Part shown: in pieces, positions 36,603 through 44,167 of the stretch
Layout: the number at the start of each line of letters is the position of its first letter
Numbering within the stretch: the first letter of the stretch is position 1
Assembly: GCF_001982615.1 (NCBI RefSeq)
Contig: NZ_MLCO01000019.1
Coordinates: forward strand, 1 to 64,000
Origin: Teichococcus deserti
GTDB lineage: Bacteria > Pseudomonadota > Alphaproteobacteria > Acetobacterales > Acetobacteraceae
Reading direction: 5' to 3'
DNA: 64,000 nucleotides
Notes under the pieces: generated by a model
Seen by the model: only the letters and a program-made list of their open reading frames with translations
The model's database searches: none
What the model was told of the DNA's origin: nothing
Program-made: the position numbers and the translations under genes

Positions 36603-37151
36603 ATGTCCGATGCCCGCCAGCGAGATGCCACCGGGGGCGCCATCCGGGTGGCAGTCGGCGCCGACGGGGCGCTGCTCTATGCCGTGCCCGGCGGCCCCGA
36701 ATCCCTGCCCGCCGTCGCCCCCCGCGCCCTGAGCCTGGCCTGGGACGCCGCGCGCGCCGCCGCCGCCGCCGAGGCCTGGGGGCCGCATCGCAGCCTGGCC
36801 TTCTCCTCCGGCGTGGTGCTGGCGCTGGCCGATGCCGACGCCGCCTGCTGGGCCGAGGCGGTGGATCGCAGCGTCGGGCTGGAGCGGGTCGAGGGCCTGG
36901 CGCTGTGCCTGCGGCTGCTGGCGCTGGTCGAGCTGATGGGCCGCGCCCGCTGGCTGCGCGGCCTCTTCGCCATCGGCGCCGAGGGGATCGAGCTGCACCC
37001 GGCGCTGCTCTCGGCCGCCGCGGTGCAGCCGCTCGATGCCGGGGGGCGGTTCGACGAAACCGCCATGAAGCGGCTATTGTCCAACCGCATAGCCGGCACG
37101 GCCGGCGCGGCGGTCTCCGGGGAGGGGGCAGGGCGCATCGCTGCGCCCTGA
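36603..37151 (+). CDS. Unknown conserved-type protein, Ala-rich
   Basis: 182 residues, no family recognised. Rich in Ala and Leu, no clear signal peptide. A central stretch RVEGLALCLRLLALVELMGR could be an amphipathic helix or a buried core rather than a membrane span. Ends in an Ala/Gly tail. Its stop codon lies in the 3' arm of an intrinsic terminator, so the unit ends here. Codon use matches the neighbours, which supports a real gene. Confidence 0.65.
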   Translation: MSDARQRDATGGAIRVAVGADGALLYAVPGGPESLPAVAPRALSLAWDAARAAAAAEAWGPHRSLAFSSGVVLALADADAACWAEAVDRSVGLERVEGLALCLRLLALVELMGRARWLRGLFAIGAEGIELHPALLSAAAVQPLDAGGRFDETAMKRLLSNRIAGTAGAAVSGEGAGRIAAP

Positions 37152-37160
37152 TTTCTTTTT
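37129..37160 (+). terminator. Intrinsic terminator overlapping a 3' coding end
   Basis: Perfect 9-bp stem CAGGGCGCA / TGCGCCCTG with TCGC loop, then ATTTCTTTTT. The stop TGA of the gene at 36603 (37149-37151) falls in the 3' arm, so the last six codons form the stem. Confidence 0.85.
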
Positions 37161-37229
37161 CCATTTGGGGGGCTGCGCGCCGGCCGCGCCCCTGCCAGAA
37201 TCACACCGCCTATTCCGCCGGAGCGCGCC

Positions 37230-37610
37230 ATGAAACGCCTTGTCCTTCCCCTGCTGCTGTTGACGGGCGCCTGCGCCGTGGCCCCGCGCAGCGCCGAGGA
37301 GCAGCAGAACGACGCCGCCCGCGCCGCCTGCCGCGCCGATGCCGAGCGGCAGATGCGCTATCGCGAGCGCGGCCAGACCATGCGGGTGGACGAAGCCGAG
37401 TCGCGCATGGGCAGCGGCGCCTATATCGGCAATCCGATGGAGCGCAGCCAGCTCGGCGCCCGCTTCGAGATGGAGCAGATGATCACCGAGTGCCTGCGCG
37501 GCGCCAATGCGCAGCAGCAGGCCGCCCCGGCCGCCATCGTCGACACGCCGGCCGCGCCGGCGCCGACGCCCGCCGCCACCCCGCCGGCCCGGAGCCGGCG
37601 AGGCCGCTGA
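37230..37610 (+). CDS. Small lipoprotein of unknown function
   Basis: 126 residues. Signal peptide MKRLVLPLLLLTGAC with lipobox LTGAC and acylated Cys15, so it is anchored in the outer or inner membrane. The middle part is charged and helical (AEEQQNDAARAACRADAERQ) and the end is Pro/Ala-rich. No further family assignment. It has its own start region after the terminator at 37129; its 3' end overlaps the open frame of the MFS gene. Confidence 0.8.
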   Translation: MKRLVLPLLLLTGACAVAPRSAEEQQNDAARAACRADAERQMRYRERGQTMRVDEAESRMGSGAYIGNPMERSQLGARFEMEQMITECLRGANAQQQAAPAAIVDTPAAPAPTPAATPPARSRRGR

Positions 37611-38877
37611 CCTGCCGCTGTTCCGGTCGCCCTTCGGCGCGCTGTCCCGCGCGCTGGCGACCCGGAATGCGCGGATCTTCTTCGGCGCCAGCCTGACCTC
37701 CTGGACCGGCCTCTGGATGCACCGCATCGCGGTCGCCTGGCTGGCCTGGGAGATGACCCGCAGCGCGTTGTGGGTCGGGCTGGTCGCCTTCAGCGACCTG
37801 GCCCCCGCCGCGGTGATCAGCCCGATCGCCGGCGCGGTCGCCGACCGGCTCGACCGGCTGAAGCTCGCCACCATCTCCCAGGCGGTGATCGGGATCGAGG
37901 CGGCGGCGGTCGCCACGCTGGTCGCCACCGACAACATTTCGATCGGCCTGCTGGTGGCGCTCGAGCTCTGCAGCGGTACGGCGGCCAGCTTCGCCCAGCC
38001 GGCGCGGCAGACGCTGATGTCGGGCATCGTGCCGCGCGCCGACCTGCCCGCCGCCGTCGCCTGCAACTCGCTGGTCTTCAACGTCGCCCGCTTCATCGGC
38101 CCGGCGCTGGCCGGCCCGGTGATCGCGGTCTTCGGCGTGGCGCCGGCCATCGCCTGCAACGCGCTGGCCTATGGCAGCGCCGTGCTGACCATGCCGATGC
38201 TGCGCGTCGACCCGGCGCATCGCCGCGGCCATCCGGCCACCGCCAGCTTCATCGGTGAGGTGCGCGAGGGTTTTCTCTACGTCGCCCGCCACCCCGGCCT
38301 CGGGCCGCTGCTGGCCTATGCCGCCAGCATCGGCGTCATGCTGCGCTGCGTGCAGGAGCTGCTGCCGCCCTTCGTCGAGCGCAATTTCGGCCGCGGCGCC
38401 GAATCGCTGGCCTTGTTGACCGCCTGCTTCGGCATCGGCGCCCTGGTCGCCGGCTTCTGGCTCGCCGCGCGCGGCCGCACCGCGGGGGCCACCCGCATCG
38501 CCATCCGCGCCGGCATGCTGCAGGCGGTCGCCACCATCGGCTTCGTCGCCACCGGCTGGTTCCCGGTCGGGCTGGTCTGCGCCGCGCTGATCGGCGCCAG
38601 CGCCTCGCTGCACGGCATCTCGGTGCAGCAGCTGGCGCAGACGGCGGCCGATCCGGCCATGCGCGGCCGGGTGCTGGCGCTGTGGGGGATGATCACCCGG
38701 GCCTGCCCGGCGCTGGGGGCGCTGCTGCTGGGCGCCTCGGGCGAGGTCTTCGGCCTGCGCTGGCCGACGCTCGCCTTCTGCGCCCTGGCGCTGGCCATCT
38801 ATGCCTGGGGCTATGCCCGGCAGCACAGGATCGAAGCGGTGCTGGAAGGCCCGCCTGACGACGGAGAGAACAGATGA
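37507..38877 (+). CDS. MFS transporter (EntS/MFS_3-like), start uncertain
   Basis: Frame of 456 codons with about eleven or twelve membrane helices. MFS_3 features: FFGASLTSWTGLWMHRIAVA, VADRLDRLKLA for the A-like loop, PARQTLMSGIVPR and VACNSLVFNVARFIGPALAG, typical of enterobactin-exporter-like carriers. The only ATG before the conserved part is 37507, which gives about 35 Arg/Pro-rich residues encoded by the overlapping lipoprotein 3' end and unlike any MFS N-terminus. A non-ATG start near 37620 is more likely. Overlaps the Gfo/Idh/MocA gene by ATGA at its end. Confidence 0.85.
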   Translation: MRSSRPPRPPSSTRRPRRRRRPPPPRRPGAGEAADLPLFRSPFGALSRALATRNARIFFGASLTSWTGLWMHRIAVAWLAWEMTRSALWVGLVAFSDLAPAAVISPIAGAVADRLDRLKLATISQAVIGIEAAAVATLVATDNISIGLLVALELCSGTAASFAQPARQTLMSGIVPRADLPAAVACNSLVFNVARFIGPALAGPVIAVFGVAPAIACNALAYGSAVLTMPMLRVDPAHRRGHPATASFIGEVREGFLYVARHPGLGPLLAYAASIGVMLRCVQELLPPFVERNFGRGAESLALLTACFGIGALVAGFWLAARGRTAGATRIAIRAGMLQAVATIGFVATGWFPVGLVCAALIGASASLHGISVQQLAQTAADPAMRGRVLALWGMITRACPALGALLLGASGEVFGLRWPTLAFCALALAIYAWGYARQHRIEAVLEGPPDDGENR

Positions 38878-39854
38878 GCCTGCAGGCCGCCATCATCGGC
38901 ATGGGTCGCTGGGGTCGCACCCTGGTGGACAGCGTCCAGGGAAGAAACGAGGCAGGGATCCGCTTCGTCGCCGGCAGCACCGGCACCCCGGACAAGGCGC
39001 GCGACTGGGCCGCTGGCCAGGGCATCCGCCTGCATGACAGCTACGAGGCGGCGCTGGCCGACCCCGAGGTGCAGGCCGTCGTGCTGGCGACGCCGCACAA
39101 GCTGCACGCCGCCCAGGTCGAGGCCGCCGCCGCCGCCGGCAAGCATGTCTTCGTGGAGAAGCCCTTCACCCTCGACAAGGCCAGCGCCGCCGCGGCCGTC
39201 GAGGCCTGCCGCAAGGCCGGCGTGGTGCTGGCGCTCGGCCACAACCGCCGCTTCCTGCCCGCCGTGGCCGAGCTGAAGGCCATGCTGGCCGATGGCCGCA
39301 TCGGCACGCTGCTGCATGTCGAGGGCCATTTCAGCGGCCCGGGTGCCGCGGCCTACAAGCCGGGCATGTGGCGTGCCGACCGCTCGGAAAGCCCGCTCGG
39401 CGGCATGGGCGGCATGGGCATCCACATGATCGACATGATGGTGAACCTGGCCGGCCCGATCGCCGAGGTCGCGGTGACCAGCACCGCCCGCGTGCTGACC
39501 AACGGCCTAGACGACACCACCGCCATGCTGTGCCGCTTCGCCTGCGGCGCCACCGGCACCTTCGCGACGCTGGCCTATGCGCCGCGCTGCTGGCGCGTGG
39601 CGCTCTATGGCAGCGAAGGCTGGGCGGAGCTCACCGACCACGAGCACCTCGTCTACCGCCCGCGCGAGGGCGAGACGGTGGTGCGCGACTTCCCCAAGGT
39701 GGATATCGAGCGCGCCGAGCTGGAAGCCTTCGCCAGCGCCGTCGCCGGGGGGGCGACCTACCCGCTGCCGCTGGACCAGGCGATCCACGGGGTGTCGGTC
39801 TTCGAGACGATGATCGTCTCGGCGGCCTCGGGGGGGAGCCACGCGGTTCCTTGA
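38874..39854 (+). CDS. Gfo/Idh/MocA-family oxidoreductase
   Basis: 326 residues. N-terminal NAD(P)-binding fold (AAIIGMGRWGRTLVDSVQG), the family motif EKPFTLDKA near residue 95, which holds the catalytic-region EKP, and the C-terminal alpha/beta domain with GGMGIHMIDMMVNLAGP. Such enzymes oxidise or reduce sugars, inositols or related polyols. The start overlaps the MFS gene stop (ATGA), which suggests the carrier moves its substrate or product. Composite element C lies just after it. Confidence 0.9.
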   Translation: MSLQAAIIGMGRWGRTLVDSVQGRNEAGIRFVAGSTGTPDKARDWAAGQGIRLHDSYEAALADPEVQAVVLATPHKLHAAQVEAAAAAGKHVFVEKPFTLDKASAAAAVEACRKAGVVLALGHNRRFLPAVAELKAMLADGRIGTLLHVEGHFSGPGAAAYKPGMWRADRSESPLGGMGGMGIHMIDMMVNLAGPIAEVAVTSTARVLTNGLDDTTAMLCRFACGATGTFATLAYAPRCWRVALYGSEGWAELTDHEHLVYRPREGETVVRDFPKVDIERAELEAFASAVAGGATYPLPLDQAIHGVSVFETMIVSAASGGSHAVP

Positions 39855-39860
39855 AAAGGT

Positions 39861-40054
39861 TGGGGGAATGAATTCCCCCAAACCCCCATCTTTTTTCTGG
39901 TCACCGGCCGTGGCAGGACCTGCGCATCGCCAGGGCGTCACGGCGGGCCTCCTTTCATAATGTGCGCAGCCTGCGCAGCCGCCGGGTACGGCCTCCCACC
40001 CGGAGTTTGGGCAGCGGCAGCATGGACAGGAAAACGAAGGGGTCCAGGGGAATT
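39861..40054. repeat. Composite MITE-like element, copy C
   Basis: 194 bp between two plus-strand genes. Left end 39861-39899 has the stem TTGGGGGAA / TTCCCCCAA with TGAA loop; right end 40027-40054 is inverted and has lost one C, which breaks its stem. Internal modules match copy A: ACCGGCC-TGGCAGGACCTGCGC and CAGGGCGTCACGGCGGG. The rest of the 356-bp gap, 40055-40210, has no gene and should carry the RidA gene promoter. Confidence 0.72.
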
Positions 40055-40210
40055 CATTCCCTGGCCTGCCTCTCCGCTTCCATCGTCGCTGACTTCACCT
40101 TGTCTTTTCCCGCTGCCCCCCACCTTGCCGCGTGGCAGGCCCAGCCTTAGAAGCGGCGGGTCTCGTGTCGCTGGCGTTGCGCCGGCGGCTTCACCGCAGG
40201 GAGCGCGACG

Positions 40211-40561
40211 ATGAGCAAGATCACCCGTCATGACAGCAACGCGGTTCTTTCCGGCGCTGTCGAGTATCATGGTTTCGTCTTCCTGGCGGGCATGACCGCC
40301 GACGACCTGTCCCAGGACGTGCTGGGCCAGACCAAGCAGGTCCTGGCCAAGATCGATGCCGCCCTCGAGGGTCATGGCACCGACAAGACCCGCCTGCTGC
40401 AGGCGCAGATCTGGCTGAAGGACATTCGCGACCGCGACGCGATGAACAAGCTGTGGTCGGCCTGGCTGCCGGAAGGCGGCGCCCCGGTCCGCGCCTGCGT
40501 CCAGGCGAACATGGCCGACCCGCGCCATCTGGTTGAGATCATGATCACCGCCTGCCGCTGA
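40211..40561 (+). CDS. RidA/YjgF-family protein
   Basis: 116 residues. RidA fold with the substrate arginine in PVRACVQANM and C-terminal LVEIMITACR (the usual P-x-x-L-VEIE). It would hydrolyse reactive enamines or imines formed by PLP enzymes. The N-terminal SKITRHDSNAVLSGAVEYHG fits the longer-known YjgH-like branch better than housekeeping RidA. Single gene in the cytoplasm. Confidence 0.9.
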   Translation: MSKITRHDSNAVLSGAVEYHGFVFLAGMTADDLSQDVLGQTKQVLAKIDAALEGHGTDKTRLLQAQIWLKDIRDRDAMNKLWSAWLPEGGAPVRACVQANMADPRHLVEIMITACR

Positions 40562-40891
40562 TTGGTTTTTCCAGGGGTTCCTGAAGGAGCTCCTGGCTTG
40601 GCCAGCGACGAATCGGCGTCTCGGGGGCAACCTTGAGGCGCCGTTTTTGTTAACGGATTGAAGCACTTGCAGACCCTGTTGCGGATTTGTCGCAACAGTG
40701 TGGCTTCACATGCGGTTGAGCCGCTTCGTAGGATTTACTTCTCATTAAGGCGCGGTTCACAGCAGGTGAATTCGCGAATCACGCCGCATTTCGAGCTGTA
40801 ACATACCCAGCAGTTGCCCGGCCTCGCGCCGAGTTGGTAGCCCAGGGTCATCGCGACGCAAGTCGTGATGGGGGCAGTTGTTGGGGGTTTC
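40562..40891. other. Gap with hairpins upstream of the CHAP protein gene
   Basis: 330 bp with no gene I can support. Contents: a weak terminator stem GGCGTC/GGCGCC followed by GTTTTT at 40615-40648, likely for the RidA gene; an 8-bp stem CTGTTGCG/CGCAACAG at 40676-40698; and a 10-bp palindrome ATTCGCGAAT at 40770-40779. The segment 40640-40800 is more AT-rich than its surroundings, as expected of a promoter and a long leader. The last two elements could be regulatory for the CHAP gene. Confidence 0.5.
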
Positions 40892-41632
40892 ATGCGAGGC
40901 AAGAGCACAGCGGTGGCATTCGCCGTCCTGTTGGGTGCGTTCTGCACGGGTCATTCGGCCGATGCCGCGACCAGTCGGAACGCCCGGGAGACGGTGAAGC
41001 AGCAGCCGCGGGCCGCCTCGACCCAGCATGCCGCGGCGGCCAGCCGCAGCGCCAAGCCGACCACCGCCAAGCCGCAGCAGGTCGCCCGCCGCGCCGGTAT
41101 CCCGGCGCAGAGCTTCGCCGGCATCTCCTGCGTTCCCTATGCCCGCTCGGTCACCGGCATGGAGATCAGCGGCAATGCTTATGCCTGGTGGGCCAATGCC
41201 GCCGGCGTCTATGCCCGCAGCCAGCGCCCGGAGCGCGGCTCGGTGCTCAGCTTCCGCTCCTCGGGCGGCATGCGCTCGGGCCATGTGGCCGTGGTCTCCC
41301 GCGTGCTTGGCCCGCGCGAGGTGCTGATCGACCACGCCAACTGGGAAGGCCCGGGGATCCGCAAGGGCACCGTGATGCGCGGCGTCTCGGTGATCGACGC
41401 CTCCGAGAACAACGACTGGACCTCGGTCCGCGTCCAGGTCGGCTATAGCGACGCCAATTACGGCCGCGCCTATCCGACCAACGGCTTCATCCACAACCGC
41501 GCCGTCGGCTCGGTGCGCACCGCCGCGGCGAATGGCTTCGAGGAGGTCGCCGAGGCCCCGGCGCCGGCCCGCGCCCATGCCGAGCACCTGGCCGGCGCCA
41601 TCCAGAACATGGCGCGCGACGCCGCCCGCTAA
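40892..41632 (+). CDS. Secreted CHAP-domain amidase/peptidase
   Basis: 246 residues from ATG 40892 (an in-frame ATG lies at 40865). Signal peptide GKSTAVAFAVLLGAFCTGHS cut near ADAA, a Lys/Ala-rich linker, then a CHAP domain with catalytic Cys80 (GISCVPYARS) and His131 (SGHVAVVSRV), and DHANWEG for the third site. CHAP enzymes cleave peptidoglycan peptides or glutathionyl-spermidine; export favours cell-wall work. The preceding 330-bp leader suggests regulated expression. Confidence 0.87.
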   Translation: MRGKSTAVAFAVLLGAFCTGHSADAATSRNARETVKQQPRAASTQHAAAASRSAKPTTAKPQQVARRAGIPAQSFAGISCVPYARSVTGMEISGNAYAWWANAAGVYARSQRPERGSVLSFRSSGGMRSGHVAVVSRVLGPREVLIDHANWEGPGIRKGTVMRGVSVIDASENNDWTSVRVQVGYSDANYGRAYPTNGFIHNRAVGSVRTAAANGFEEVAEAPAPARAHAEHLAGAIQNMARDAAR

Positions 41633-41661
41633 GGCGTCTCCCGACGCCAGACTGCTCCGGA

Positions 41662-41691
41662 CCGGACCGGGCCTCTCGCCCGCCGGTCCGG
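41662..41691 (+). terminator. GC hairpin after the CHAP gene
   Basis: Perfect 9-bp stem CCGGACCGG / CCGGTCCGG with a 12-nt loop, 29 nt after the CHAP stop. Followed by a C-rich, not T-rich, stretch, so only a possible terminator. The rest of the 213-bp gap is without gene. Confidence 0.4.
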
Positions 41692-41845
41692 CCCCCCTCC
41701 GCCCGACGCGCTTGCCGCGGGGCAGGGCTCCAGCCGACCGGGCTGGAACACGGCTTTTCCCATCGCTTTCGCGCTGCCGCATCTTTCTTCCGCCGCCGTC
41801 GCGGCGCATTCTCCGCCGCCGCCGGGGTTGAAGGAGTGTCGCACC

Positions 41846-44167
41846 ATGGCCGTCATCAAGCCGCATGCCGCGCATTGGGGCAGCTACGACGCCGTGGTCG
41901 AGGACGGCCGCGTCACCGGCATCCGCCCCTTCGCGCGCGACCCCAATCCCGGCGCGCTGCTCGGCGCGGTGCCCGACGCGCTCTATTCCAGGGCGCGCAT
42001 CGACCAGCCCTATATCCGCGCCGGCTGGCTGCGCGGCGAGCGCCGCGGCGCCGAGCGCGGCGACCGCGACTTTGTTCCGGTGTCCTGGGATCGCGCCATC
42101 CGCTTCGCGGCTGAGGCCAGCGCGCAGGTGCGGGCAGAATCCGGCCACACCTCGATCATGGGCGGCTCCTATGGCTGGAGCTCCGCGGGGCGCTTCCATC
42201 ACGCCAAGAGCCAGCTGCAGCGCTTCCTGGGCCTGGGCGGCGGCTACACCACCCAGGTGACCAACTATTCCTACGGCGCCGGCATGACGCTGATGCCGCA
42301 TGTCCTCGGCACCAACGACGTCATCCAGGGGCCGGTGACCGACTGGTCCAGCATCCTGAAGCACACGCGGCTGATGCTCTGCATCGGCGGCCTGCCGCTG
42401 AAGAACGCGCTGGTCACCGCCGGCGGGGCGGGGGCGCATGAATATGTCCCCTGGCTGAAGCAGATCGCCGAGGCGGGCGTCCGCTTCGTCAATATCTCGC
42501 CCTTCCGCGGCGATGCGCCGGACTTCCTGGACGCCGAATGGGTGCCGATCCGGCCCAACACCGACACCGCGCTGATCCTGGCGATGATCCACACCCTGGT
42601 GGAAGAAGGGCTGGAGGATCGCGGCTTCCTGGCCACGCATTGCACCGGCTGGGACAGGCTGCGGCCTTACGTGATGGGCGAGGCGGACGGCCAGCCGAAG
42701 ACCGCCGCTTGGGCTTCGGCCATCACCGAGGTGCCGCTGGAAAAAATCCGCGCCCTGGCCTTCGAGGCGGCGCGGCTGCCGACCATGCTGACCGCCACCT
42801 GGTCGATCCAGCGCGCCGAGCATGGCGAGCAGCCCTGGTGGGCGCTGGTCGCGCTGGCCGCGGCGCTGGGCGGCATCGGCAAGCCGGGGCAGGGTGTCAC
42901 CTTCGGCTATGGCTCGATGAACGGCATGGGCACGCCGCGGCGCGAGATCCCCTCCGTCTCCATGCCGGCCAGCCGCAATGCCGGCGGCCTGTCGATCCCG
43001 GTCGCGCGCGTCACCGAGCTGCTGGAGCGCCCGGGCGAGATCCTGCAATACAACGGCCGCGACATCACCCTGCCGGATATCCGCATCATCTGGTGGGCCG
43101 GCGGCAATCCCTTCCACCACCACCAGGACCTCAACCGGCTGCTGCGCGCCTGGAACCGGGCCGAGACCATCATCGTGCAGGAGCCGTGGTGGACCGCCGC
43201 GGCGCGCCATGCCGACATCGTCCTGCCGGCGACGACGACGCTGGAGCGCAACGACATCGCCTCCTCCTCGCGCGACCGCTTCGTCCGCGCCATGCACCAG
43301 GCGGTGGCGCCGGTCGGCCAGGCGCGGCACGACCACGACATGCTGGCCGACATGGCCGAGCATCTGGGCTTCCGCGACCGCTTCACCGAGCAGCGCGACG
43401 AGGGCGCCTGGCTGCGCCACCTGTATGAGCGCTGGCGCAATGCCTGCCGCCACTTCGATTTTGCGCCGCCCGGCTTCGAGGAATTCTGGGAGACCGGCCA
43501 TGTCGAGGTGCCGCCGCCCGAGCAGGACTTTGTCCTGTTCGAGGACTTTGCCCGCGACCCGGCCAACCATCCGCTGAACACGCCCTCGGGCAAGGTCGAG
43601 CTGTTCTCGGACACCATCGCCGGCTTCGGCTACGAAGAGATCGGCGGCCATCCGCGCTGGCAGCCGCCGATCGAGTTCCTCGGCGCCGAGCTCGCCGCGC
43701 GCTTCCCGCTGCACCTGCTGTCCTACCAGCCGGCGACCCGGCTGCACGGCCAGCTCGACACCGGCCGCGTCGCCGCCGCCAGCAAGATCCAGGGCCGCGA
43801 GCCGCTGCTGATGAACCCGGCCGATGCCGCGGCCCGCGGCCTGGCGGACGGCGCCATCATCCGCGTCTTCAACGACCGCGGCGCCTGCCTGGCCGGGCTG
43901 CAGGTGACCGACGGCATCCGCCGCGGCGTCGTCGCCATGGCCACCGGCGCCTGGTGGGACCCGGAGCAGCGCCCGGGACGTCTCGACGTGCACGGCAATC
44001 CGAATGTGCTGACGCATGACTACGGCACTTCGCGCCTCGGCCAGGGCAGCGCCGCGCAATCCTGCCTGGTCGAGATCGAGGCCTTTGCCGAGGCGCTGCC
44101 GCCGGTGACCGTGCATGACGCGCCGCGCCCGGTCGCGGACTCTCCCATGGCCTTGGCGCTGTCGTGA
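41846..44167 (+). CDS. Molybdopterin-dependent oxidoreductase, BisC/TorZ-like
   Basis: 773 residues from ATG 41846 with AAGGAG 9 nt upstream. DMSO reductase family: molybdenum-ligand Ser108 in GGSYGWSSAGRFHHAKSQ, INISPF-type and NTDTALILAM pterin motifs, and a C-terminal molydopterin-binding domain with LLSYQPATRLHGQLD and NDRGACLAG. It has no N-terminal Fe-S cysteines and no Tat signal, as in cytoplasmic biotin sulfoxide reductase BisC. Likely reduces S- or N-oxides. It overlaps the PhoX-like gene by GTGA, an unusual pairing. Confidence 0.9.
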   Translation: MAVIKPHAAHWGSYDAVVEDGRVTGIRPFARDPNPGALLGAVPDALYSRARIDQPYIRAGWLRGERRGAERGDRDFVPVSWDRAIRFAAEASAQVRAESGHTSIMGGSYGWSSAGRFHHAKSQLQRFLGLGGGYTTQVTNYSYGAGMTLMPHVLGTNDVIQGPVTDWSSILKHTRLMLCIGGLPLKNALVTAGGAGAHEYVPWLKQIAEAGVRFVNISPFRGDAPDFLDAEWVPIRPNTDTALILAMIHTLVEEGLEDRGFLATHCTGWDRLRPYVMGEADGQPKTAAWASAITEVPLEKIRALAFEAARLPTMLTATWSIQRAEHGEQPWWALVALAAALGGIGKPGQGVTFGYGSMNGMGTPRREIPSVSMPASRNAGGLSIPVARVTELLERPGEILQYNGRDITLPDIRIIWWAGGNPFHHHQDLNRLLRAWNRAETIIVQEPWWTAAARHADIVLPATTTLERNDIASSSRDRFVRAMHQAVAPVGQARHDHDMLADMAEHLGFRDRFTEQRDEGAWLRHLYERWRNACRHFDFAPPGFEEFWETGHVEVPPPEQDFVLFEDFARDPANHPLNTPSGKVELFSDTIAGFGYEEIGGHPRWQPPIEFLGAELAARFPLHLLSYQPATRLHGQLDTGRVAAASKIQGREPLLMNPADAAARGLADGAIIRVFNDRGACLAGLQVTDGIRRGVVAMATGAWWDPEQRPGRLDVHGNPNVLTHDYGTSRLGQGSAAQSCLVEIEAFAEALPPVTVHDAPRPVADSPMALALS

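Noticed and set aside
40735-40947. 70-codon minus-strand frame in the CHAP leader
   Set aside because: It overlaps the signal peptide region of the CHAP gene, has low-complexity Thr/Pro content and no family. Not supported.
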